Shown one piece after another: positions 11,761 through 21,700 of a stretch of 64,000 bases of DNA. Numbering within the stretch: position 1 is the stretch's first letter; each line of letters starts with the position of its first letter. Made by a program: the position numbers and the translations under genes. The DNA is from Chamaecrista fasciculata. Taxonomy: Eukaryota; Streptophyta; Magnoliopsida; Fabales; Fabaceae. Under the pieces are notes generated by a model. It saw nothing but the letters and a program-made list of their open reading frames with translations, was not told the origin of the DNA and made no database searches. Where the stretch lies: the NCBI GenBank assembly GCA_003254925.1, contig QANZ01014871.1, forward strand, positions 186,001 through 250,000, given 5' to 3'.

Positions 11761-12227
11761 ATTAAGGATGATCAAAATACCCAAACCTAATGGGGACTCT
11801 GAAATTTTATCCTATGGGTCTGGGTCTAACCCGTACTCATCCTTAATGGGTCGGGGTATGGTGATACTTTATCCATACCCTACTACTAATAATAAATATT
11901 TATTTTTATATATAAAAAAATACAATACTTTAATATTTTTTATTGAGAAAATATTAAATATTTCATAAATATTGAAATATTTTAATAATGCATTTCTAGT
12001 TATGATTTATTTTTTCATTTTTAATAGTTAAAAATGTAAAAGGTTGAATGAAAATAAGTTTTGTATTCACAAAAAATAATTTATTTTAAAATTTTTTCGA
12101 GTCCGAGTCTAGGTATGAGGATTAGACTACCGAACGGGTATAGAGATGAAGATTAATTTTGATACCCGCTCATATCCGGGTCCGGGTCTGGGTCCAAAAA
12201 TCATAATACCCTACTCATGATCATCCA
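11761..12227. mobile_element. hAT-type MITE, copy 1 (8-bp TSD TATTCACC)
   Basis: It is bounded by TATTCACC at 11753-11760 and again at 12228-12235. The ends read ATTAAGGATGATCAAAATACCC and GGTATTATGATTTT.../...CATGATCATCCA, giving an inverted GGATGATCA core. The interior carries many GGGT/ACCC motifs in inverted orientation. It is the same family as the element at 19288-19746, in the opposite orientation. Confidence 0.8.
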
Positions 12228-12692
12228 TATTCACCCTATCATATCAGAAAAAGATATATTATATACACACTAATACACCCTCGAACCCATGTATTTTTAT
12301 GGCAAAAACGGACATTCATGATTCAAATACAAAACCACCATGTGCTAGATATTGCCAATGTAGTGTATATACTTATATATAATAAACGTACATTCATGAT
12401 TCAAATATACAAAACCACCATGTATAATATTTTCTCGTACTCCCTAACTATAGACACTACGAGAAAATATTACATGCATGGTTGAAAATTGAAAATTAAA
12501 AAAAAAAAAATCCCAAGATCATATAAATGAATGTGGTATAGTCACGTTGCATGCATGTTTAAATCAATATTTATTCTTTGTCTTTTCAAGTATCAAAAGT
12601 TCGGTGAGATGTCAGCCTTAGGTGAGGTATACTCAATACTCATCAATCTCTAGTCTTGATCGAGTGCTTGAACCTAAAATTATTTGGAGGAG
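12228..12692. other. Intergenic DNA with direct repeat and hairpin
   Basis: A 38-base phrase beginning CATTCATGATTCAAATA occurs twice (about 12313 and 12391). A perfect 15-bp stem (12425-12439 with 12458-12472, TAATATTTTCTCGTA and its complement) encloses an 18-base loop. No gene. Confidence 0.7.
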
Positions 12693-13547
12693 TATGTGTT
12701 TATTTTTCTGTGGATAAACCAAAGAAACAAAATTTGTTTTGACTATAATCGTAGTGTGATTATAATCAAAGTTGATTATTTTTATAGTGGTGTTTCGATG
12801 ATTGTTGATTATTTGGTGTGAAATTATTAAAATGGGTATGTAATGATTGTGGTAGGTGGATAAAAAGTAAGGAAATTGATAAATTGTATAGGGGTACAAA
12901 TGGAAGAAAAAGTTGGAAAAAGTAAGGTGTGACTTTATTATAATCAAAATGTGTTTGGATATGATTGTTGCTTGAAAAAAAATCAAAATATGTTACTGTT
13001 TGCCTTGAAAAGCGTAAAAACTTGATTATTTTCATGTACAAGTGGGGGGGTGATTATTTGATTTGGTGCACCGAATGAATTTTGGCCTATGTAATGGTGG
13101 ACCAAAAGGACTAAAATGTACAATCATAGCCCGACATTTGGTGGACCAGCAAAGAAAATGGTGCACCGTTTTGCAGCAGATGAGAGAGAATGGAGGCACG
13201 CACGCGGACCCGAAATTTTTATTCAATTTTCTTCAATTAGACATTCGGTCCACCGTTTTATATTTTTGGTTTGCCATTCATGAAGGAATTTTTCCACACT
13301 CATATTAGCCCAGAATTTCGGTCCACCAAGTTCCGAATGGTCCACCGCTTAGCTATTGTAATTTGGATATCGCGACATTCGGTCCACCGTTTTATATTTT
13401 CAGTCCGCTATTAATGAAGGAATTCTTCCACACTCATATTAACCCAGAATTTCGGTCCACCGAATCTAAAAATCGGTGGACCAAATGTCGGGATATAAAA
13501 AGAATCGACGGTCCATTCCACACAAATGCAAACCCTCTCACCCTCGG

Positions 13548-13584
13548 TTCTCTCTCTCTCTCTCTCTCTCTCATCTCTGTCTCG

Positions 13585-13622
<38 letters not shown>

Positions 13623-13624
13623 CG

Positions 13625-13655
<31 letters not shown>

Positions 13656-13694
13656 TCTATCTCTCTCTCATCTCTATCTCTCTCTCTCGTCTCC

Positions 13695-13728
<34 letters not shown>
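13548..13728. repeat. (CT)n-rich microsatellite block
   Basis: Long runs of CT interrupted by short GT/AT variants. The apparent Ser/Leu-rich open frames over this block are products of the repeat, not genes. Confidence 0.95.
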
Positions 13729-13730
<2 letters not shown>

Positions 13731-13994
13731 CAGCATCCGCCGAAATTGTTCCTCCTGAGACAAATCTGTTGGTGAGATTAAGAAAATAAAAAAAGAAGAA
13801 GAAGAAATGGTTGATTGAATTGTTAATTCGTTATGTACTTGGGCTTAAAGGAATTGATGAATCTCGTGTTTGTGTTGTTTGATTTGGGAACAAAAGGAAG
13901 AGAGAACACTCTGTTTGAATTGATCACTCTGTTTGGATTTTGGAGGAGAGAGAGACGAGAGAGAACAAAAGGAAGAGAAGAAGGAAGGGGCAAA

Positions 13995-14440
13995 ATAACA
14001 ATTTAGGCCAACACAAATTTGATTTAATATAAACTGGTCCATTATTGAGGGAAATGATTCTTTTGCCCTTGTGATGGGTGATTGATTGTATTAGAATATA
14101 GGTAATTGTAGGTATATGTATAGGGGTATAAATGTAATTGAGTGTGTTCGATAATACAAAAAATCATGATTATAATTTGATCAGAAAAAAACGTAAACGA
14201 ACGTGTTTATTATGATTATAATCAGAACAGATTATAATCGTAATAAGCGTGTTCGTTTACGTTTTTTTCTGATCAAATTATAATCATGATTTTTTTATAA
14301 TCAAACACATTCAATTACACTTATACCCCTATACATATACCTATAATTACCTATACTCTAAAAGAATCAATCACCCATCAAAAAGGCAAAATAGTCATTT
14401 ACCTCAACATTGGGCTAAATTGTTAATTTGTTAAAATAAT
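13995..14440. repeat. Near-perfect palindrome (foldback) about 220 bp per arm
   Basis: The sequence from AACAATTTAGGCCAACAC runs into its reverse complement GTTGGGCTAAATTGTTAAT. The centre is near 14216-14221 (GATTATAATC-AGAACA-GATTATAATC). The arms share blocks such as CCCTATACATATACCTA. Such a structure would form a strong hairpin in RNA or single-stranded DNA. Confidence 0.85.
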
Positions 14441-14500
14441 TTGGGACTAAAACTAATATTTTAGCCATACTTTCTTGGATTCAGAAAGAAAAACATCTTC

Positions 14501-14890
14501 GTTTCTTGCTCGACGGGGAATAGTGGACCAAGCAGAGCGTCGTTGGCCAATGTGGCTCCGTGGATCATGACGGTCAGTGCCGGAACTTTAGACAGGGATT
14601 TTCCGGTGTATGTTTTGCTGGGGAACAAGAAGCGTTTCAACGGTGTTTCCCTTTAGAGCGGGAAAGGAATGGGGGAGCGAGCCGTGGGTTTGGTTTACAA
14701 CAAAGGGTCGAACTCATCGACCGGCATGTGTATGCCCGGTTCGCTTGACCCGGCAGTGGTGCGTGGGAAAGTAGTGGTTTGTGATAGGGGAATCAACGCG
14801 CGCGTGGAGAAAGGCGCGGTGGTGGATGACGACGGAGGGATTGGGAAGATACTGGCGAACACGGTGGCGAGCAGGGAGGAATTGGTGGAA
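14501..14890 (+). pseudogene. Subtilisin-like protease (SBT1 type) fragment, one in-frame stop
   Basis: Frame 1 from 14501 reads [20 protein letters not shown], then an extension through [11 protein letters not shown] and [11 protein letters not shown], a TAG stop at 14654-14656, then [52 protein letters not shown] and EELVE. These are, in order, the part of a plant SBT1 subtilase after the oxyanion region and into the PA domain. The catalytic Asp, His and Ser blocks are absent from the fragment. The stop falls where the family normally has Tyr after SL, so one base change explains it. The surrounding inverted repeats suggest that a transposon copied this piece from a functional gene elsewhere. 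It cannot make an active protease. Confidence 0.85.
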
Positions 14891-15797
14891 AAAATCTCTT
14901 GGATGCAGAAACCCAACACAATATTTGCAGAATAAGCATGAAACAGCACAATCTCCCCTTCATTCTTTTCAGATGATGATGATGATGATGGTTGAAAATG
15001 TGTGTGAGAAAATGAGGTTGAGAGATGGTGGTCCAAGCATCTCTCTCCGTTCTGTTTCAGCCCATTTCTAAGGAGTGGTATGGCAAATGGGTGAAATGAA
15101 TTGCAGAGAAATGATTGAATCCATTAATTAATTTAATTGAATCCATTAATTTAAATTTGCAGGAATAGAGATTGAATGAATTGCATAGAGATTTAATGAA
15201 TTGCAGAGAGAAAGCGAAGATGGGAGAGAATGAGTGGTATGCCAAATTGAAACGGTGCGCCAAATTGAAAAGAGAGAGAGAGAGAGAGAGAGATTTATGC
15301 CAAATTGAAAAAAAATTTCGGGTCCGCGTACGCTTTTCCTTCTCTCTCATCTGCTGCGAAACGGTGCACCATTTTCTTCGCTGGTGCACCAAATGTCGGG
15401 CACAAATTGTACATTTTAGTCCTTTTGGTGCACCAGTACATAGGTCAAAATTCATTCGGTGCACCAAATCAAATAATCACCCCCCCACTTGTACATGAAA
15501 ATAATCAAGTTTTCACGCTTTTCAAGGCAAACAGTAACATATTTGATTTTTTTTCAAGCAACAATCATATCCAAACAATTTTGATTATAATAAAATCACA
15601 CCTTACTTTTTTCAACTTTTTCTTCCATTTATACCCCTATACAATTTATCAATTTCCTTACTTTTTATCCACCTACCACAATCATTACATACCCATTTTA
15701 ATAATTTCACACCAAATAATCAACAATCATCCAAACACCACTACAAAAATAATCAACTTTGATTATAATCACACTACGATTATAATCAAAACAAATT

Positions 15798-16363
15798 AAA
15801 AAAAAAACGCAAACGAACTGACCAGTTTGATGCATAATTTTCCAGAGGAAGAGTTTCTGATTAGGAGTCTTCCAAAAAATCGTCAAGATTGAAAGGAATA
15901 GCTATTATTTCATTGATAAGATCTTGAAAAAGAGTATTTTTTCTGTCCAATTAAAATCGTCAACAAATAAGGTTAAATCATATTCCGAAAGTGGGTCGCT
16001 CGTTTCATAGTTAAACAAACGAAGTTGGTCATATCTCTTATTTCAAGTTTGAATGTAACGAGTTCGCAATTTTGTGATATAACTCTCGTTTCATAGTTCT
16101 TTCTCCGTCTTTTTGGTGTATAGATCATTAGTAAGTAAAGTCAAAACACGTTTCATAAGTAAGTTTTAGACCAATTTAAAAAATTATAAAAACATTTAGA
16201 ACCACTATGAAATAAACAAAATATTTAAGATAATTTGAAATCTACCCATAGATTTAGGACCAATTTGAGATGTTGACCTTTTTTTAATTGGGCCGAGGAT
16301 GCAGTTGGAGAGCAGGCGGCTAGCCCATACTATTGTCTTATCAAAAGCTAGTTGAAGAATGAA
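15798..16363. other. Intergenic DNA with dispersed repeat copy
   Basis: No coding signal. The part at about 15950-16130 (GTGGGTCGCTCGTTTCATAG..., GAAGTTGGTCATATCTC) belongs to the dispersed repeat family also present near 5.0, 27.9-28.5 and 52.1 kb. Confidence 0.6.
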
Positions 16364-18186
16364 GATCGAGTAAACTAACAATTTGGTCCCCGAATTATAC
16401 AAGCTCCCACGAATTGGTCCTCGATTTATCAAAATTGTACAACCATGTCCTCGAATTATGCTGACTCGTTGCACGTTGGTCCCTCCGTTAGCCAACCCGT
16501 CCAAAAAAGCTGATGTGGACCGTTAAGTGCTGACGTGGCACGTTAATTGCCACGTCAGCACACCTAAATGAAAAAAAATAAAGAAATAGTGTGCCACATC
16601 ATAAATTTTACATCAACTCAGCATTTGCACCCAAAAAAAACCCCTCTTAATGTCAAAACGCACGTTTATCTTTCTGACCATTTAGTCCCTTCACCATCAA
16701 CTCAACCATTCGAATTTTATACCTCCCAAAACACTTAGCCCCAAGCACCTTCACACCACCATCTTACCCATGAAACCCTAGACCATTCGAACCCCACACC
16801 CAAACCGTCAGCATCGAACCCATCGAACCCCACACCCAAACCATTCTCACCGTGGCTCGAACCCATCGAACCCACAGGCGAACCGTTCACACCCACACCC
16901 AACCAATCGACCTCGAAACTGTTCAACCCAGACAAACCTAGTCCATCGAAACCCAATCCATCAAACCCATCAGACCCTAAACCCATCGAACCCAAGCCGA
17001 CGCTGTTCGTGAAGCAAGTCGTCGTCGTTCGTGAAGCAAGCCGTCGTTGTTCGTGAAGCAAGCCGTGCTGTCGCCGTTCGTGAAGCAAGCCGACGCTTTT
17101 GATCATATTCTTCATCTCCATTGCTCTGTGTTTCTGAGATTGGGTGGACGTCACATATAAGGCACACCTTGTCCATCAATTTTCGAAATAATTAATTTTC
17201 AAGGACCAATTTGTACAACGAAAATAACTAAATAAGTTTTTACGAGGACCTATTTGTCCAGCTACAATTCAATACTTTTTTCTGTCAATATTATTCAGGG
17301 ACTTATTAGTACAAACAAATCAACAGAAATATATAATTCGGGGACCATTTTGTATAAATGTTCTACTCTGGTCATTTACACAAAATCTCAGCCTTCTAAT
17401 TTTTATCAGTCCAAGCAGTAGTGAGCAATAACAAAGGTCCACACCTGCACTTCTTAGTCACAGATTTTCTCTTTCTCGTTGACGAATCCATCACTCTCTC
17501 TTGCCCAAATGATCTTGCAGACCCTCTTGAAGAACTCATTACTATGACAAAGAAAATCTGAGCAATCAAAACATACCGACAAACCTCACCTTTGTCGATT
17601 GTTCGCCTCCATGGTTTTAGAGGTGCATACGGTTTGATTCCAACGGGAAGGCGATGAGTGGGTTCGATGGTTTTGGTGCAAACGGTTGAAGGGTGCGTCT
17701 GATTCGTGAACTTGGTTTGGAGATGGTAGGGTTTGGTTCGAATGGAAGATGAGTGGGTGAGAAAGGAAGAATTAGGGTTCGAATGGGTTGGAGGTTGGGG
17801 CTTAATGATTTTAGGTGTTTGAATTACTGGGTTAGGGACTGAATCGTGCATTTTATGTGATAGGGACTAAAAAGTGTAGTTTTCGGCAAAAAAAAAAAAG
17901 ACTAAAAAGTGTAGTTGATGCAAAATTTATGATGTGGCACACTATTTCTTTTTTTTTTCATTTAGGTGTGGTGACGTGGCAATTAACGTGCCACATCAGC
18001 ACTTAACGGTCCACATCACTAGCCTAACGGTCCACGTCAGCTTTTTTGGACGGGCTGGCTAACGGAGGGACCAACGTGCAACGAGTCAGCATAATTCGAG
18101 GACCTGGTTGTACAATTTTGATAAATCGAGGACCAATTCGTGTGAGCTTGTATAATTCAAGGACCAAATTGTTAGTTTACTCGATA
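16364..18186. mobile_element. Long-TIR DNA transposon carrying host-like gene fragments
   Basis: The left arm from 16364 (ATCGAGTAAACTAACAATTTGG...) and the right arm ending at 18186 are inverted copies over about 250 bases (left to about 16614, right from about 17914). The arms include TGACGTGG/CCACGTCA and 'ACGGAGGGACCAACGTGCAACG' type phrases. The 1.3-kb interior has a degenerate tract with CGAACCC/CCATCGAA motifs (16786-16990), a tandem GTTCGTGAAGCAAGCCG repeat (about 17011-17098) and a reading frame ending in a partial GRF zinc-finger. The shape fits a Pack-type MULE, but no target-site duplication was recognised. Confidence 0.65.
17396..17851 (-). pseudogene. Captured fragment with start of a zf-GRF domain
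   Basis: A 151-codon frame. The first 100 residues are low-complexity (Pro/Thr/Ser rich) and look like read-through of non-coding DNA. From an internal Met the frame reads MSSSRGSARSFGQERVMDSS, then KKCRCGPLLLLTTAWTDKN, which matches the opening Cys-x-Cys-Gly and T-x-W-T/S-x-x-N-P pattern of plant GRF-type zinc fingers. The rest of the finger is missing. It lies wholly inside the long-TIR element at 16364-18186, so I read it as a captured exon piece rather than a gene. Confidence 0.5.
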
Positions 18187-18710
18187 AATAAGTATTAGGT
18201 GAAGATGTGAGGTGCTCAAGCTGTGATGGGCTCACACTCTTTTCTTTAATCAGATTTGTTACTTTTTAGTTTTTAAGCGAAGAGAGAGAAAATAAAAGAG
18301 TACCTATAGTATGACAAGCCTTTCTTCTTACGTTTGCCATTTGCCAGCGTAAGGGAAATTTTCCACGTTGAAGAAAATGTGAATAACTAGATTAGAATAT
18401 AAGGGAAAACATGTAAGGAAATGTGAACCTCAAACTCTTTCTTCTATACATTTAAGGAAAAGAACAAATATCACATGAGCCTGTACATCATAAAACTATC
18501 CACATCAAGTTGAAGATATTGATAGCTATGTATTTTCCATTGAATTCTTAAATGTCTAATCTACTGCCAAAAGCCATGGCCTTAGAAATAGGTTCCGTTA
18601 TCATCAGTTAATCTTTTAAGCCATACTTTCTTTCTAGTCCTAGGTTCTTTTCACCCTTAAGACAAGAAAATACATCCAAGCAAAAGTTTGAGCATAAGGA
18701 AGTAGAGAAA

Positions 18711-21700
18711 CTATGCCAAGGCTTGAGCCATCAGGGAACGATAAGAGAGCTGCTGTTCATAAAGGCTGCGGAAAATTTTGTATTTGGCATCATGGTATTT
18801 TTTCACCTTCGGGTCCTTAGATGGATAAATGACCTGCCAAAATGTATACACTAGATTAGAATATAAGGGAAAACAGAGCTTGCAAGTTTTATTTCAGAGT
18901 GAAACAACTGGTTTGTGCTTTGTAGAGACAAAGATTAAAGGAGATATTAGATTATAAATCCTGGTAATCTTTAGAGATTATTAGTCTCTAGTTCAGGGTC
19001 GATGCACTACTAATGAGATCTGAACAATATGGTAAATGCAGTCTCCTGGCTCTCACTCTTTAGTGGTGACTTTCCAATCCGATGGTACAGAAAAAAAAAA
19101 TAAATAAATAATGTCTTTGTTTGCTTGTTCGGCAGTAGCAAATGGCACTATGGCAATATTTCATCGATGTTTCAGACAAATATGCAAAATTTGTCAATAG
19201 TTTTACCATATAATCTGGCCTCAATTTTCAACACCCAGAATGACGTATAAACCAAAATTGATGATAGACCATGTTAATATTGGTGTGCAGGGATGATCAT
19301 GGGTAGGGTACTATGATACCCGTACCCATACCCATATATGAGCGAGTATCAAAATCAATCCCCATACCCATACCCGCTGGGTAGTCTAATCCCCATACCC
19401 GAACCCGGAAAAATTTTAAAATAAATTATTTTTGGTTGATATAAAATTTATATTCATCTAACTTTTTACATCTATAACTACTAAAAATTAAAAAATAAAT
19501 CATAAATATGAATGCATTAATAAAATATTTTAATATTTATAAAAACTTTAATATTTTTTCAATAAAAAGTGTTAAAGTATTATATTTTTTATATATAAAA
19601 ATATATTTATTATTACTAATGGGTAAATGGGTAGGGTACCACCATACCCGAACCCGTACCCATTAAGAATGGGTACGGGTCCAAACCCATACCCATAAAA
19701 TAATTTTCAGGGTCCCCATTAGGTATGGGTATTTTGATCATCCCTATTGGTGTGGCTTGACCACAAACTTCAGTATTCTTGTGCAGATGCCAACAATACA
19801 GCATCAATAACCATTTGGAAGGTAGAATCCCTACATGTACCTTAATTTCTCATCTGAATACAAAAATAAAATTAGACTATTGGTTTTCTTTTTGGGTGGG
19901 GGGCTGAGATAGGAAGACAAACACACCTGACCAGCTGCATTCAGGGCTTTCATTGCCTCACTAAGGCTAGGAAATTTCTTTGCTGCAACAGCACCCAAAA
20001 TAGCAGCACCCAAGAGCACAGATTCACTTTCCCTCGGAAGAATTATGGGGCAACCTGGGAAAATTGTCACAGCATTCAAGTTTTAGATATTGAATCAACG
20101 AAGGCTAAATAAAGCTTAAACTACCAATTAACTGGAATCACAAATGGTTCAGTCATCTTCAGCAACAAAAATTCACATTTAAAAGAATCCATTTCGTGGA
20201 ACAATTCAACCTAGAGTTTGCAGAAGACCACAAGGCCCCAAACTTAGCTTATGGGTGTAACTTGTAATGACGTTTGAATACTAGCATATTTTTCTTTGTA
20301 ATTATATAGTTGGAGAACACTTTATGTCATATTAATATAGCACAAAGCGATGAATATGCAAGCTATGGGTGGCCGTGAATGCCTATGCACATGCTTCCCT
20401 CTATTGCGTGCAGAGAGAGAGAGAGAGAGAGAGAGAGATACCAACAATATCAGCATGTTCCTGAATGTACAAAGGATTCTTTGCAAGGCCACCACAAGCA
20501 AGTAGGGTGTTGATCTGCAAGCAAAACACAGAAGAATTATATAAATAGAACAATGTCAGCTACATATCAGCAATCATGAGACCCAGAGTAATTTCTTGGC
20601 AACATAACAAGGATAGTAAAATAACAGGGCTTCATAACAAATAAATTATTCTTAGCTTTTTGTAAAGGATGTATTTACAATACTGACATACAAGAGTGAG
20701 TATCATAGTTTCAATTTTCTGATTATATTGTTTAATATTCACGATATGCTAGAAAGATGTTCAGCCCTGGATTATTTAATTAGAAGAGGTTTTATAGTGT
20801 TAAAGTTATCAATAGCATTCTTAGGCCTTTGCTCAATTGCTTAAGCTCTTAACTCAATTGGTTCTTTGAACCTAAGGTATATGAACCTCGAGCCCTCATT
20901 AGCTGAGCATATCTTTATTTATTATTTGCAAAACTGTCACTATTTTTTTTGACCTAACAAGTATACGCCTCTTCCCCTCAATTGACAACGGATACTGCAA
21001 AATTGTAACTTCTTAGACAACCATGTCTATTTGCAAATGTGGGTGAGAATGTGTCAATGGGGATGTTGGATACTATCCAACAAAGAGGTATTAGGAAACT
21101 GCATTATGAACCTCGAATATTTGTATTTTTCATCCTTACTTTGTGACCATGGGCATTGCAATGCTCTACAATATGGCGTGTGCCATACGCAATGCCCTGT
21201 ACAGTTGCCAGGTATTTTAGAGCCAGCTGTTTCTCACTTGTGTCTAGAGTCAAACCATAGATAACTCCTTTTGATTTTGGATCTGCAATGGGAGACCTGA
21301 ATCATCATATACAGCAGCCTATCAATTGGAAGACACATCATGATTACAACAGAGGAAAGCTTTTGTTAGTGAACACCCACCTATTCCCATGGAAATCAGG
21401 AAGAACATGTATATCCTCAGTTAAGGCAGCCACAAAGGGCTGGTTCTGCTCACACATCAAATTTTCCAAGATCTTGTTTAGAATTTCAAACACTGAAACC
21501 TCTGAAAAGTTAAGAGTAAAGAACAGTCAACCGTGCTTATATGTCAGTGAAAGGGACTTGTCCCGCACTTGTCTATTATAATGAATCAAAACTATACTCT
21601 AAATGAAGCAAATTTTTACTTTGAGAAGTAGCTTGATTAGCAAGGTGAGGAGAAGCAGCATGGTTTTCAATTATATGATCCAACAATGCACCAGTAGCAC

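Larger units (their letters stand above)
12730..15797. mobile_element. Nested long-inverted-repeat structure carrying a subtilase fragment
   Basis: An outer left arm (12730 to about 13200) and an outer right arm (about 15330 to 15797) are inverted copies over roughly 450 bases; both contain the phrases GTGATTATAATCAAAGTTGATTATTTTT and GGTGCACC(A/G)AAT. Inside sits a second, tighter palindrome (about 13995-14440), whose arms meet near 14220 and whose inner ends GTTCGTTTACGTTTTTTTCTG resemble the outer right terminus. Between palindrome and right arm lies a subtilase gene fragment. A 134-bp tandem duplication (13241 and 13375) and a CT-rich microsatellite fill the left half. No exact target-site duplication was found, so this could be one gene-capturing element or two or more nested elements. 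Confidence 0.65.

Noticed and set aside
13032-13308. Frames over the GGTGCACC/GGTCCACC motifs, mirrored at 15057-15498
   Set aside because: The near-identical pairs arise because both outer arms of the inverted repeat are translated; no protein homology.
13363-13789. Three overlapping Ser/Leu-rich frames of 87-131 codons
   Set aside because: They are translations of the (CT)n microsatellite in three frames; no start context or homology.
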